Shown here: one piece after another, positions 48,239 to 57,161 of the stretch
Position numbering within the stretch: the stretch's first letter is position 1
How the letters are laid out: every line of letters starts with the position of its first letter
Assembly: GCF_002950575.1 (NCBI RefSeq)
Contig: NZ_CP026923.1
Coordinates: 1,674,001 to 1,738,000, forward strand
Reading direction: 5' to 3'
DNA from: Pontimonas salivibrio
Lineage (GTDB): Bacteria; Actinomycetota; Actinomycetes; Actinomycetales; Microbacteriaceae
Length of the DNA: 64,000 bases
The notes under the pieces: generated by a model
What the model saw: only the letters and a program-made list of their open reading frames with translations
What the model was told of the DNA's origin: nothing
Databases searched by the model: none
Position numbers and translations under genes: made by a program

Positions 48239-48523
48239 ATGACGAAAAGGAAGAAGCGGCATTCGCCGGAGCAAATCGTTCGGAAAATCCAGGACGCTGA
48301 TCGCATCCTCGCCCAGGGCGGTGACGTTGCTGCCGTGTTGAAAGAGCTGAATGTCACGGAGGCGACGTATTACCGGTGGCGAAACCATTACGGCGGTTTG
48401 AAAGCAGAAGACGCGAAGAAGCTCAAAGCGTTGGAGAAGCAGAATTTGCAGTTGAAGAAACTGCTCGCTGAAGCAGAACTCGAAAAAGCAGTCCTCAAGG
48501 AGTTGGCTGAGGGAAACTTCTAA
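48239..48523 (+). CDS. IS3-family transposase OrfA (HTH)
   Basis: 94 aa from ATG 48239 (MTKRKKRHSPEQIVRKIQDA). HTH_Tnp_1 domain with VLKELNVTEATYYRWRNHYG and a C-terminal coiled coil (KLKALEKQNLQLKKLLAEAE) for dimerisation. The end GAG GGA AAC TTC TAA holds the slippery heptamer. The frame is open further upstream to 48188, which lies within the terminal repeat region. Confidence 0.9.
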   Translation: MTKRKKRHSPEQIVRKIQDADRILAQGGDVAAVLKELNVTEATYYRWRNHYGGLKAEDAKKLKALEKQNLQLKKLLAEAELEKAVLKELAEGNF

Positions 48524-48544
48524 GCCCGACCAGTCGACGTCGGG
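48511..48544 (+). promoter_or_regulatory. Programmed -1 frameshift signal of the IS3-family element
   Basis: Slippery heptamer GGGAAAC (48511-48517) in the orfA frame as G GGA AAC, 7 bases before a perfect 6-bp hairpin CCCGAC/GTCGGG (48525-48530 with 48539-48544). The -1 frame is open from 48511 into orfB. Together these allow an OrfAB fusion transposase. Confidence 0.8.
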
Positions 48545-48546
48545 CC

Positions 48547-49347
48547 GTGATTCATGTGATGTCAGTCTTTGACATCAGTGAGCGGCTCGCCTGTCGACTA
48601 GTCGGGCTATCCCGGTCTGCATTCCGCCGACGCTTGCAACGTGAGCGCCCTGATGATCCAGATCGGGCCCTTCGGGCGTGGTTGCGTGACTATGCGCGCC
48701 GTCATGCCCGGTGGGGGTATCGGCGGGCGTATGTTGACGCCCGCCGTGACGGTTGGCAGGTGAACCATAAGAAAATTCAACGCCTCTGGGCTGAAGAAGG
48801 ACTCCGCGTGGTGGTGAAACGCCGCCGGAAACGAATCGGTGTGTCAACCGTCCCAGCAGTGGTCGCTGAGAAAGCCAATGATGTGTGGTCTGTCGACTTC
48901 CAGTTCGACTCAACCATCACAGGCAAACCGATCAAGATTCTCTCCATCGTTGATGAACACACCAGAGAATGCTTGGGCGGCCTCGTCGACTACTCCATCA
49001 CTGGGCTGGATCTAGCGGAACAACTCGACGTGTTGGCGTTGGAGCGGGGCATGCCAAAAGCACTGCGGATGGATAACGGGCCAGAGCTGGTCAGTAAAGC
49101 CTTGGCCGAGTGGGCTAGTGAAACAGACCGGGTATTCATCCCGCCAGGGCAACCCTGGCGAAACGGATACGTCGAGTCATTCAACGGCAAAATCCGAGAC
49201 GAATGCCTCGGGGTCAACCAGTTTTACTCACTCAACCACGCCAAAGGCATCATCGGGCTCTGGAAGGAGGAATACAACACCATCCGGCCGCACTCATCGC
49301 TCGGCTATTCAACCCCGAGCATTTATGCTGGCCAATGCACCCACTAA
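48547..49347 (+). CDS. IS3-family transposase OrfB (DDE)
   Basis: 266 aa from GTG 48547, most likely made as an OrfAB fusion by the -1 frameshift just upstream. HTH_21 region (ARRHARWGYRRAYVDARRDG; KKIQRLWAEEGLRVVVKRRR) and the rve core with catalytic Asp in DVWSVDFQFDSTITGKPIKI, Asp in LRMDNGPELVSKALAEWASE and Glu in GYVESFNGKIRDECLGVNQF. C-terminal EEYNTIRPHSSLGYSTP is typical. All catalytic residues are present. Confidence 0.93.
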   Translation: MIHVMSVFDISERLACRLVGLSRSAFRRRLQRERPDDPDRALRAWLRDYARRHARWGYRRAYVDARRDGWQVNHKKIQRLWAEEGLRVVVKRRRKRIGVSTVPAVVAEKANDVWSVDFQFDSTITGKPIKILSIVDEHTRECLGGLVDYSITGLDLAEQLDVLALERGMPKALRMDNGPELVSKALAEWASETDRVFIPPGQPWRNGYVESFNGKIRDECLGVNQFYSLNHAKGIIGLWKEEYNTIRPHSSLGYSTPSIYAGQCTH

Positions 49348-49402
49348 AAACCAGTGACGACTCTCGAAGCGACTGGACCTAAAACAGGGGGCAGGTCACC
49401 TG

Positions 49403-50049
49403 GCTACCTGATTTCTTCCCAGCCGGCCGATAGACTCGGCGAAGAGGTTGCCTCGAGTCCCATCCACGTATCGGAATATCTAGAGATGGGTAGCCATGAT
49501 TCCGTCGCGACGCCAGGTAACACTGTTAAACAGACTGATTCGTCCACCTAACTAATTTCGGTAACTTTGTTCTCGACAAGTGCACCTCCATGCTCTCCTT
49601 CTCCGTCGCGCCTGGCGCAACCCAACGTTAATCTCAGCATGACGAACCCACATCCAACCAGTTTCTGCAGTAAACCCAACCGAGACACCACCCGCTAGAT
49701 CCTTAACCGCTCTGTGACCGAGCCATGCTTAGAATAAATCGCCAGGCGAAAAGCTCTCGCTCCCACATCCTGCGGATTCTGTATCGGCAGCCTCGCATCA
49801 GGCTATAAAGTCCAGGACGACACCCCGAACTATTCAAGTTCGCGACTCCCCCGCACTTTCCACATTGGAAGATCTTGATAACTTGCGTGGCTAACGGGAA
49901 GATGCCAACATCACGCAGAGCCTCTTAGAAGAGCCGCCCCCGCAAACCTTGCATGGGGACTTTCTTATCGTGAAGCCGGCACTCGGTTCCAGGTTCAGAG
50001 TGAGGCCACAACCTAGCCGAAGGGATCTCTCAACCCGTATAAATCCGAA
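49403..50049. other. Gene-free stretch of about 650 bp
   Basis: Between the IS right end and the GT61 gene. Only short, unlikely open frames were seen, and no tRNA, IS end or hairpin terminator was recognised. Probably decayed accessory DNA. Confidence 0.4.
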
Positions 50050-51177
50050 TTACTGCGATTTGATGGACCAAATTCTTCGAATAACGCTAAGAAGTTCTCC
50101 GGGTTCAACGAACAGCTGTCCGTTGAACCCTTCCCTCAGGAACACCCGTTGGTACCCGAACCCCAGGATAGAAGCTAGCCTTTCGAAGTGCCAACGAACA
50201 TTCGAGTGGTGCACCAACTCGATTACTTCGGGCGGTTCTGGTTGAAAGTGCAAAGCCATATTACCGAGCCCCGCGCCGTGAGGACCGCACAAAACATCCG
50301 CCCAGTTAATTAGGTGAATTTGTTCCCGAAAAGGCATCGTTCCGAGATCCGCAACCTTAAGGTGCACGTGAGCTCTGAGTACCGACTCGAGCTCCACGAG
50401 GTTACCGAGCAATCGTTCCTTATGTAGAGACGTGGCTTCGGTGCGATTGATGATGAGTACGCGGGGGCGGTCATCTTGCTTGACGTCTTGGTGGGAGCGC
50501 AAGAAGGAACTGCCCCCTCGTGCATTTCGCAGCTGGTTTCTCAAGGCGTTAACTGCAATTGTTGCCGGATAGAGTCCCGGACTCCGCACCAAATCCCAGT
50601 TTACTACTTCTACACTCGAAGCGGGGCGTAGGGGGATATTGAGGTGCGCACAGACTGATTTGTGCCAATTCTTCAAGCCGCGTAGCTGAATCAATAAAGA
50701 AGCTCCCCGCCCCAGAGTCAAGTAAACCGGTACGGCCTGCAGTAAAAAATGGAAGTAATTGTGGGCCCTCAGCCTGGTCCCGTCAATTAGATTCTTGTCT
50801 CCTCCGAGGACCCAAAAATCTCCTTTCGATATTTCTCGAGGGACAACGGCGGAAAGGTACCAGGACTCATCCTTAACAGAGCCGTTGAGGAGGCTAGACA
50901 GGATGAACGGCTGTTTTTGGTAGTCGCTATGTAGGCTTGAATCAGAACCCCGTGTGGTCGAACGCTCCTTCAAGGATGTCTTGCCGAATCTTCCTCTGAA
51001 CCAAAAGAACGGCCCTACTGAGATAAACGATGAATTCTCAAATCGCGTTAGAACCGTGCACCAGGGTCTACCTCTCAGCGAAACTTCAGAGGGACGTTTG
51101 AAGAAACCGACTCCGGTCCGAGTCAATAAATCTTTCGCCAAGCGATTAAACCTGAAACTTTTAGACACTGTTTCCAT
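50050..51177 (-). CDS. GT61-family glycosyltransferase
   Basis: 375 aa. C-terminal GT61 (DUF563) core: VLIINRTEATSLHKERLLGN, then the donor-site motif LCGPHGAGLGNMALHFQPEP followed by EVIELVHHSNVRWHFERLAS. The N-terminal third is Arg-rich and variable (FRFNRLAKDLLTRTGVGFFK). GT61 enzymes include plant xylan arabinosyl/xylosyltransferases and bacterial capsule transferases. Donor unknown. A second GT61-type protein is at 54069. Codon use is more AT-rich than in the core genes. Confidence 0.78.
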   Translation of the reverse strand: METVSKSFRFNRLAKDLLTRTGVGFFKRPSEVSLRGRPWCTVLTRFENSSFISVGPFFWFRGRFGKTSLKERSTTRGSDSSLHSDYQKQPFILSSLLNGSVKDESWYLSAVVPREISKGDFWVLGGDKNLIDGTRLRAHNYFHFLLQAVPVYLTLGRGASLLIQLRGLKNWHKSVCAHLNIPLRPASSVEVVNWDLVRSPGLYPATIAVNALRNQLRNARGGSSFLRSHQDVKQDDRPRVLIINRTEATSLHKERLLGNLVELESVLRAHVHLKVADLGTMPFREQIHLINWADVLCGPHGAGLGNMALHFQPEPPEVIELVHHSNVRWHFERLASILGFGYQRVFLREGFNGQLFVEPGELLSVIRRIWSIKSQ

Positions 51178-51616
51178 TCCTCATAAACACGTTTGAAACG
51201 TTTTAGCTTGGTGAGGGGGTGGCGAGACTGCTTGCTTGTCAGCCATTGCGCATTTCCAGCATAGCGATGCTACAAATGCTTCACTGGATGGTCTCAGACC
51301 TCCTTTTCGTTCACCAAATAGGCCCCGGGGGGGTGGTTTCGCTTCTTTCCGAGGATCCCCGGACAACCCATGGCCCCACGGATATACATCCTGCGCGTGT
51401 GAAGGAGGCTTCGAAGGCGTCCTTCACACGTAAAGAGTGAATCAAATTGAGATAAGGTGAGGACCGTGGTGGGGCAAAAAAAAGAGCACCGACTAGAAGT
51501 AGCTTCCCAAGGGGGGTTCCTGTTCGTTGATGCGTGGCGAATGCGGCCGAGGGCGCAATGCGGAGCTGTGACGATCGTCTAGTGATTTACAAATTCGACG
51601 CCAGGCACCTAAATCC
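51178..51616. other. Divergent intergenic region between GT61 and FkbM genes
   Basis: 439 bp with no gene. It contains a perfect 11-bp inverted repeat CGTGTGAAGGA / TCCTTCACACG (51396-51406 with 51420-51430) without a T-run on either side. As the flanking genes are divergent, both promoters should lie here and the repeat may be a regulator site. Confidence 0.45.
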
Positions 51617-52453
51617 ATGAGGCTCATTATTGACCTGGGGGCCCACGCTGGAAACGATCTGCCTTATTACCTTGAAAAAGCCCAGCAGGTGGTGGCTGTC
51701 GAAGCAAACCCCTCACGGTGCCGAGAGATCCGCTCTCGCTTCTCCGCAGAACTTCGGGAGGGGAGACTGTTTCTGGAAGAGGCAGCAATTACCGAGTTCC
51801 CAATACATGGGAAGGTGCGGTTTTGGGTAAGCAAAGAACACGATGTTCAGTCAAGTCTTGTCGAATCAGGGAAGGATCCAGAACAGTTTGATCCTGTCGA
51901 AGTAGCCACCACGACTCTGGACAAATTGTTGGACCGTTTCGGCGTGCCGGATTATCTAAAAATTGATTTAGAACACTACGATCTCGCTATTTTGCGTTCC
52001 TTGAAACGCTTCGGAAGCTTCCCGGCAGCCCTCTCAGTTGAGGTGCACAGCATGAAAATTCTGCAACAGCTAAGTCAAATTGGCCATTACAACAGTTACA
52101 AAATCATCCGCGGCAAGTCTGTCGCGAGACATTATCAGGATTTTCCTTTTGAAGGTGTTGATGGAGAAACACACTATTTTTCTTTCCCCCACCACTCCTC
52201 GGGGCCCATTGGGTCAGACATTGAGAGTCATTGGTTCAGCTTCGCAGATGTTCGAGCGATTTTGAGATTGGCTGGGACCGGGTGGTTGGACATCCACGCG
52301 TCAACCCTGAGACCTACAGCCTCTCTCAAAGCGCTTAGCCCTCTTCACCCCCTTGCGCTACGCCTTCTGTCTACTCCAATGGCGAAATCAAAGCTTGCTC
52401 CTAAGCACCAAGCCAGGGTGCGCAAACGGTTAATGAGAACGTTTCTAAACTAA
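51617..52453 (+). CDS. FkbM-family methyltransferase
   Basis: 278 aa. SAM-binding motif LIIDLGAHAGNDLPYYLEK then VVAVEANPSRCREIRSRF, and the FkbM core VATTTLDKLLDRFGVPDYLK IDLE-type acidic motif followed by FPAALSVEV. FkbM proteins O-methylate sugars or polyketides, and many lie in surface polysaccharide clusters. The C-terminal 90 residues form an accessory tail, with SHWFSFADVRAILRLAGTG. ATG start. Divergent from GT61, consistent with glycan methylation. Confidence 0.82.
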   Translation: MRLIIDLGAHAGNDLPYYLEKAQQVVAVEANPSRCREIRSRFSAELREGRLFLEEAAITEFPIHGKVRFWVSKEHDVQSSLVESGKDPEQFDPVEVATTTLDKLLDRFGVPDYLKIDLEHYDLAILRSLKRFGSFPAALSVEVHSMKILQQLSQIGHYNSYKIIRGKSVARHYQDFPFEGVDGETHYFSFPHHSSGPIGSDIESHWFSFADVRAILRLAGTGWLDIHASTLRPTASLKALSPLHPLALRLLSTPMAKSKLAPKHQARVRKRLMRTFLN

Positions 52454-52606
52454 GGTATAACCTCGGTTACACCAAGTCGTGGGAAGAGAGCCATAATCGG
52501 CGACGATTTGGGGTTGACTGAAAGCGATTACTGATTAAAGTCACTCCGATTTGAATTAGTTGGTTGCGTTCACCCCCTCCTAGCAGACTGAAGAGTAGAC
52601 ATTAAT

Positions 52607-53677
52607 CTAGTCATATCTCGGGTACTTGACCAGACGATCTCGAAGGGACTTGATTAACGCATTGAGTGCGCTGTCGTCCAGGAACACTCCGTTTCGCTGC
52701 TCTTCCTCAAATGCTTGGGACCAAGCTGGGTCGTATGGCCCCAGCTCTAATCGCTCAGACTCGGCAACCACATCATTTAGGGCGTCAATTAATGGCGTCG
52801 CCCTTCGGACAAATTGTTCGTACGCTTCTTCTGTCAGTGCCGGAATCCCTCTCGGCGCATCGGTATTTCGCGCAAGAAAACCATTTGCGAATATCTCCTC
52901 CGGTTCCCATCCCTCCAGGCTGTTCGCAATGCGTTGGATTCTAAGCTCGCCCGCGGTCAGCGAGCGATTAACCATACGAATTGGGGGTTCGACCCACTCT
53001 CCAACATTTGGGATCGAAAGAGCTTTCAAAGAGCTCGCCCACAGCGTGTTTTTATGCCGGGAGTAATTCAAAATTCGCACGTCGACGCCGTTGTTTCGAA
53101 GCCAGGCAACGGATTCGGCAAGACCTTCCTGAAACAGGGCAGCATCTGACGATAGCCAGTCGTTGAGCGAAGCAGTCACCCGATCGTGTTTCACGCTTTG
53201 TTGATATTTCGAAAAAGCCCACTCGAGAGGGTCTCTTATAACGATGAAAAATACGACCCGCAAAGGGCGTCCTTTGAATTCGAGCATTTCTTTGAACGCA
53301 GCTCGCCCGTTCGAACTGCTCAACAGCTGAACGACTTCCTCCGAGAGCTGCTCGCGTGAATACAGAATTCTTTCTAGCGGTGTGTCAACCTTTCGCGCTG
53401 CTCTAAGGACTTTATGAATGCGTCGGCTTGGCGCGTTTCCACTAGAAGTAAGCCCCGCCTCGGCGTGCGCTGCACTGGCAGGTCTCGGGTAGTCCACGCC
53501 CAGCTGTGCAAGCGCCTCACGATTAAGCGCAAACATCGACTGCAAATAGGAACTGCCGGTTTTTCGAAGCCCGATATGGAGCATCAATTCCGAGGAAGAG
53601 GCGCTAGGCGGGGCAGGAGTCGGCTCCCGCCGAAAAAACACAACAAATAGTGCCTTAGGCCAGCGTGAGGCTTTCAC
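52607..53677 (-). CDS. Sulfotransferase-like protein
   Basis: 356 aa. PAPS-binding loop LMLHIGLRKTGSSYLQSMFA (about residues 31-50) and 3'-phosphate region VVFFIVIRDPLEWAFSKYQQ are those of sulfotransferases. The C-terminal part carries a Glu/Arg-rich helical region (EEAYEQFVRRATPLIDALND). No signal peptide. GTG start. It lies divergent from the GT61-like gene at 54069. Substrate not predicted; the acceptor is probably a sugar residue of the island's glycan. Confidence 0.78.
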   Translation of the reverse strand: MKASRWPKALFVVFFRREPTPAPPSASSSELMLHIGLRKTGSSYLQSMFALNREALAQLGVDYPRPASAAHAEAGLTSSGNAPSRRIHKVLRAARKVDTPLERILYSREQLSEEVVQLLSSSNGRAAFKEMLEFKGRPLRVVFFIVIRDPLEWAFSKYQQSVKHDRVTASLNDWLSSDAALFQEGLAESVAWLRNNGVDVRILNYSRHKNTLWASSLKALSIPNVGEWVEPPIRMVNRSLTAGELRIQRIANSLEGWEPEEIFANGFLARNTDAPRGIPALTEEAYEQFVRRATPLIDALNDVVAESERLELGPYDPAWSQAFEEEQRNGVFLDDSALNALIKSLRDRLVKYPRYD

Positions 53678-54068
53678 TCTTTAGCCCCTCTTTTAGGTGT
53701 GCAATCGAGAATTTCCCGGCGGGGAGTCATAGGTAAAGGGTTTCACTCCGAACCACGTTAGTCGCCGAGACCTTAAACAGTTGGAAGCAGACCCCTCATC
53801 TAATCGCGCGCCCGGGACGGTGGTTTTCGGAGTAGTGCTCGCGAGTACGATAACGGATATGACGTTAGAGAGTACCTCGGGGTCGTTCTATCGAGGAAAT
53901 GAAGCTCCCCGCACGCGCGATCACCTCAGTGAACGTCATGGCATTTCGAGGCAGGTACAAGGCCCAGGCAAACCAGCTGGTGAGAGACACTGCCTAGTTG
54001 AAGGTAAAACCCCAGGGAAAAATAATGATTGAGCTGCGAAATTTGAGCCGGCGAGAAAGGGTGTTGAA
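53678..54068. other. Divergent intergenic region, 391 bp
   Basis: Between the sulfotransferase (minus) and the GT61-like gene (plus). No gene, repeat or RNA was recognised; it presumably carries both promoters. Confidence 0.4.
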
Positions 54069-54929
54069 TTGAAAAGCGTCTTTCGTCGGATTCGGCGGGT
54101 AAAAAACCGAGACTCGTACCCCAAAATGTTGGTCCCAATTACACGGGGGCCTCTACTTGGCTACTACCACTTCCTTTTGGGCTATTTCGTTCCGGCTTAC
54201 TGGCACATGCTGCAGAACCCAAATACCGAACACGTGCTGCTCCAGTGCGGCCCGATGGACAAGTGGTTTGAATGGCTCCCTCAAAAGCCAGCGCAGACCA
54301 TGGATGCGGTAGAGGGTCTCCAGACTGCTTACCGGGCGAGAAAAAGGGGTTTTGCAAGGGGATTTGTCATCGAGACTTTTACCGACTGGGACCTCTACCG
54401 AAACTTTTCCCAACGTCCACTTTCTGAAGTATCGGAACATATTCGTGGACGATTTGTGCCGCCCCATGAACCAAAGCCAGGGGACAAACCAAAGGCGGTC
54501 GTTCTGATTCGTGACCACGTCCCGGATGCGCTCACACAACACCCCACTAGAGAATTCGGGCCGGCTAAACGAAACATCCCCAATCTGAAGACTGTCGCAA
54601 AAAGCCTTGAGAAACACTTCTCGGTGGAATTACTCGATGGCTCAGCCAAAACCCCTGAAGAAACCGTTGCCGCCTGCTCCAACGCGGATCTCCTCATCGG
54701 ACAACACGGCGCAGGGCTTGCTAATGCATTGTTTCTTCCGCCCGGAGCGCAGGTAATCGAAATTGGATGGAATCCGGTTGGGTCCAATCCTCTCGGCCAT
54801 TTCGAAGCACTCAGCGCCGAACTGGGCCTCGGTTGGAAATACCTGGCCCTGCAGGAGGACCAATTCGCTCCCATTTCCGCGGAGGACTTGGAGCGGGAAC
54901 TTTTGGCCTATACAGACTCACCTCGCTGA
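54069..54929 (+). CDS. GT61-like glycosyltransferase
   Basis: 286 aa. N-terminal YPKMLVPITRGPLLGYYHFL with LLGYYHFLLGYFVPA; GT61-type C-terminal core PEETVAACSNADLLIGQHGA, GLANALFLPPGAQVIEIGWN. The histidine-containing GQHGAGLANALF motif is shared with the protein at 50050. Start TTG 54069 with GAAAGGG upstream; no ATG start lies nearby in frame. Followed after 77 bp by the KpsC-like gene on the same strand, suggesting a two-gene unit. Confidence 0.75.
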   Translation: MKSVFRRIRRVKNRDSYPKMLVPITRGPLLGYYHFLLGYFVPAYWHMLQNPNTEHVLLQCGPMDKWFEWLPQKPAQTMDAVEGLQTAYRARKRGFARGFVIETFTDWDLYRNFSQRPLSEVSEHIRGRFVPPHEPKPGDKPKAVVLIRDHVPDALTQHPTREFGPAKRNIPNLKTVAKSLEKHFSVELLDGSAKTPEETVAACSNADLLIGQHGAGLANALFLPPGAQVIEIGWNPVGSNPLGHFEALSAELGLGWKYLALQEDQFAPISAEDLERELLAYTDSPR

Positions 54930-55006
54930 GGCCGGCAACTGCGTTGGTAGTGTCTTTTTGTTAGTGATCGATATTAGACGTTTGTGGTGACGAAAGAGGA
55001 AATGGT

Positions 55007-56530
55007 GTGAGTGTTAATCGGGTGGCTTTCGTCGCGTATGAACCATGGGAAACACGGGTGGCAAGTCGCTTCCTCACACGGTTGAAGGAAGAAGACCCTT
55101 CCCTTGAGACACTCCTAATTGTTGCCGATCCTTTCCAGATTAGGAATAACAGGGGATCCAGACGTCTTCGAAAGCTCGCCGAGAGTGCATCACACCGCAC
55201 CGCGGTGATCTTTGAAGATCTCCTGGAATGGCACAAAACCATCCCTAGCGTCGATCAACGCGATGCCCTCACTCGGGTTGAGACCATCGCCAAGAGTGAA
55301 GGTATTGACTACTTAGATGCGGTGATGAGCTCTGACCCTCACCTGATGCCGCGCGAGAGGGCTCCGTTTTATCACCCACTAACCCAAGCGGAGAAAAACG
55401 CAGCGAGCGTCTTAGTATTCGAAAAAGTCTTAGACACTCTGGACGCTTTTGCACCAGATGTGGTGGTGATGATGTGGGACCAGTATCTGGTCAAGAACTT
55501 TGTCGGCGCGGTCTGTCGGGCTCGAAACATTCCTGTACGCGTTTTTCGACGGGTGCGCTACAAGGACTACCTCAAACTCGATTACTTCTTTCTCCCCATC
55601 AGCCAAGAGCCCGGTGAATCCCTCACAGCACCGAACACGAAAGAGAACCTGAGGGCAGAAATCGAGGCATTCGGAAACAGCCTGTATCCGAACAACCTTG
55701 CCGTCACCGAGGCTGGCTTTGTCGAACAGTGCCACAACGCCCCGTTAAAAGCGATAGGCCAGGTACTCGCACGGGGCTGGAAAGCCCAAGTGCGGAAGCT
55801 CCAAACTGGGCCCTTTAGCAGGCCCCGAAAGTTCCGCTGGCTGCGCTATTGGGTGAGCATTAACCGCCGGGTCCACCTTTACCTCCTGATGAAGGTCTTC
55901 AGAAGTTTTCGATACATCTTTGACCGAAAAACTCTCACCGGTGAGGGCGCCCTACCAGAGCGCTTTGTGGTGGTACCACTCCACTTTCGCCCAGAATCGG
56001 CTATTCTCACCCAAGGTTTGGGCACCGAAGATGACGACGTCGTTGAACAGGTCGCTCGCACGCTCAAGGGCATTGATCCCGAAGTCGCCTGCGTAGTGTT
56101 GGAACACCCCTCAATGATTGAAGACCGCCGCTACGCCTTCTACCGAAAACTCAAAAGCTGGGGCAATGTGGTTATTGCCGACCCGGTCATCCCCACACAG
56201 GAGCTAATTCAACGCTCGTTAGGAGTGATCACCATCTCTGGAACGGTGGGTCTGGAAGCATCAATCGCCGGAATACCTGTCCATGTCGCCGGTTACCCCG
56301 AATACCTAGGTGCAATCCAATCCCACGGCAGCGAAGCCCTACAGGCTTTTCTCACTGCCTGCGCCAACGATGAAGGTCCAGTCTCCGGGGAGGGTGCCCT
56401 GTCCTACCTGGAAAAGCACTGCCACGAGGGCTGGCAGGGCGACCTTGGCTGGGCTGCCATCAAGTCAGAAGAAGCGCTAGAAGAAACAGTCACTACCCTG
56501 CGGGAGATGTTTCACGCCTCGACTAAGTAA
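55007..56530 (+). CDS. Capsule biosynthesis/export-type protein (KpsC/LpsZ-like)
   Basis: 507 aa. N-terminal half has VAFVAYEPWETRVASRFLTR and DVVVMMWDQYLVKNFVGAVC; the C-terminal half reads RFVVVPLHFRPESAILTQGL, VACVVLEHPSMIEDRRYAFY and ITISGTVGLEASIAGIPVHV AGYPEY-type ending. The last block is typical of GT-B-like capsule polysaccharide biosynthesis proteins such as KpsC/LpsZ and surface glycan Kdo transferases. Exact activity unclear. GTG start with GAGGAA upstream. Last gene before the terminator at 56656. Confidence 0.65.
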   Translation: MSVNRVAFVAYEPWETRVASRFLTRLKEEDPSLETLLIVADPFQIRNNRGSRRLRKLAESASHRTAVIFEDLLEWHKTIPSVDQRDALTRVETIAKSEGIDYLDAVMSSDPHLMPRERAPFYHPLTQAEKNAASVLVFEKVLDTLDAFAPDVVVMMWDQYLVKNFVGAVCRARNIPVRVFRRVRYKDYLKLDYFFLPISQEPGESLTAPNTKENLRAEIEAFGNSLYPNNLAVTEAGFVEQCHNAPLKAIGQVLARGWKAQVRKLQTGPFSRPRKFRWLRYWVSINRRVHLYLLMKVFRSFRYIFDRKTLTGEGALPERFVVVPLHFRPESAILTQGLGTEDDDVVEQVARTLKGIDPEVACVVLEHPSMIEDRRYAFYRKLKSWGNVVIADPVIPTQELIQRSLGVITISGTVGLEASIAGIPVHVAGYPEYLGAIQSHGSEALQAFLTACANDEGPVSGEGALSYLEKHCHEGWQGDLGWAAIKSEEALEETVTTLREMFHASTK

Positions 56531-56655
56531 GCCAAGCACGCTCGGACGGGAAGCAACGAGGAATCCCGCCCAACAACACGCCTATTTCCCCGCCGAAACA
56601 CGCATCAGCTCAAACAGTAGGGTCGCCGTGCCCGATCATTGTGTTCGGTTAATAG

Positions 56656-56702
56656 AAAACGCCCGGCCAGATTTCCCGAGGGAAATCTGGCCGGGCGTTT
56701 TT
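56656..56702. terminator. Bidirectional intrinsic terminator between island and ribosomal operon
   Basis: Long stem of about 20 bp (AACGCCCGGCCAGATTTCC pairing with GGAAATCTGGCCGGGCGTT) with a tiny loop, flanked by A-run on the left and T-run on the right. It can end the plus-strand glycan genes and the minus-strand rplL operon. Confidence 0.9.
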
Positions 56703-56735
56703 CAACCCATTGGGTTGTGCCTCTGATGGGCCTAA

Positions 56736-57125
56736 CTACTTGAGCGTGACGGTTCCGCCAGCAGCTTCGATCTGCTCTTTGGCTTTCTCAGCGGTCTCTT
56801 TGTTAGCACCTTCCAGAACTGCACTGGGGGCTCCATCAACGAGGGCTTTGGCTTCACCGAGGCCGAGGCTGGTGAGAGCACGCACCTCTTTGATGACCTG
56901 GATTTTCTTGTCGCCAGCGGCTTCGAGAATGACGTCAAAAGAGTCCTTCTCTTCAACCTCGGCGCCACCGTCACCGGCGGCAGGTGCACCGGCAGCTGCG
57001 ACAGCAACCGGAGCGGCTGCGGTAACTTCGAAGACCTCTTCGAACTTCTTGACGAATTCGCTCAGTTCAATGAGCGAGAGTTCCTTGAACGCCTCAATGA
57101 GGTCGTCGGTAGACATTTTAGCCAT
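56736..57125 (-). CDS. rplL: 50S ribosomal protein L7/L12
   Basis: 129 aa; forms the stalk that recruits translation factors. N-terminal dimerisation part ([20 protein letters not shown]), Ala/Gly hinge ([17 protein letters not shown]) and C-terminal domain ([20 protein letters not shown]). Last gene of the rplK-rplA-rplJ-rplL run, 36 bp after rplJ. rpoB does not follow. Confidence 0.97.
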   Translation of the reverse strand: MAKMSTDDLIEAFKELSLIELSEFVKKFEEVFEVTAAAPVAVAAAGAPAAGDGGAEVEEKDSFDVILEAAGDKKIQVIKEVRALTSLGLGEAKALVDGAPSAVLEGANKETAEKAKEQIEAAGGTVTLK

Positions 57126-57161
57126 GATTTCTCCTTGTGTTGTAGGTAGGGGTTCGGGTGC

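Larger units (their letters stand above)
48156..49398 (+). mobile_element. Intact IS3-family element (IS407-like)
   Basis: 1243 bp. Left end TGACGTGACCCC... and right end (opposite strand) TGACCTGCCCCC... share the further block TTTTAGGTCC and GAGAGTCGTC. A perfect 4-bp direct repeat CCTG flanks it (48152-48155 and 49399-49402), the duplication size of the IS407 group. Contains orfA and orfB with a -1 frameshift signal. A decayed relative is at 36788-37362. Confidence 0.92.

Noticed and set aside
48013-48300. Plus-strand frame crossing the left end of the IS407-like element
   Set aside because: TTG start, no motif, and the second half is IS sequence; not supported as a gene.
49949-50245. 98-codon frame overlapping the end of the GT61 gene
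   Set aside because: It overlaps the C-terminus of a recognised gene on the other strand and has no family features.
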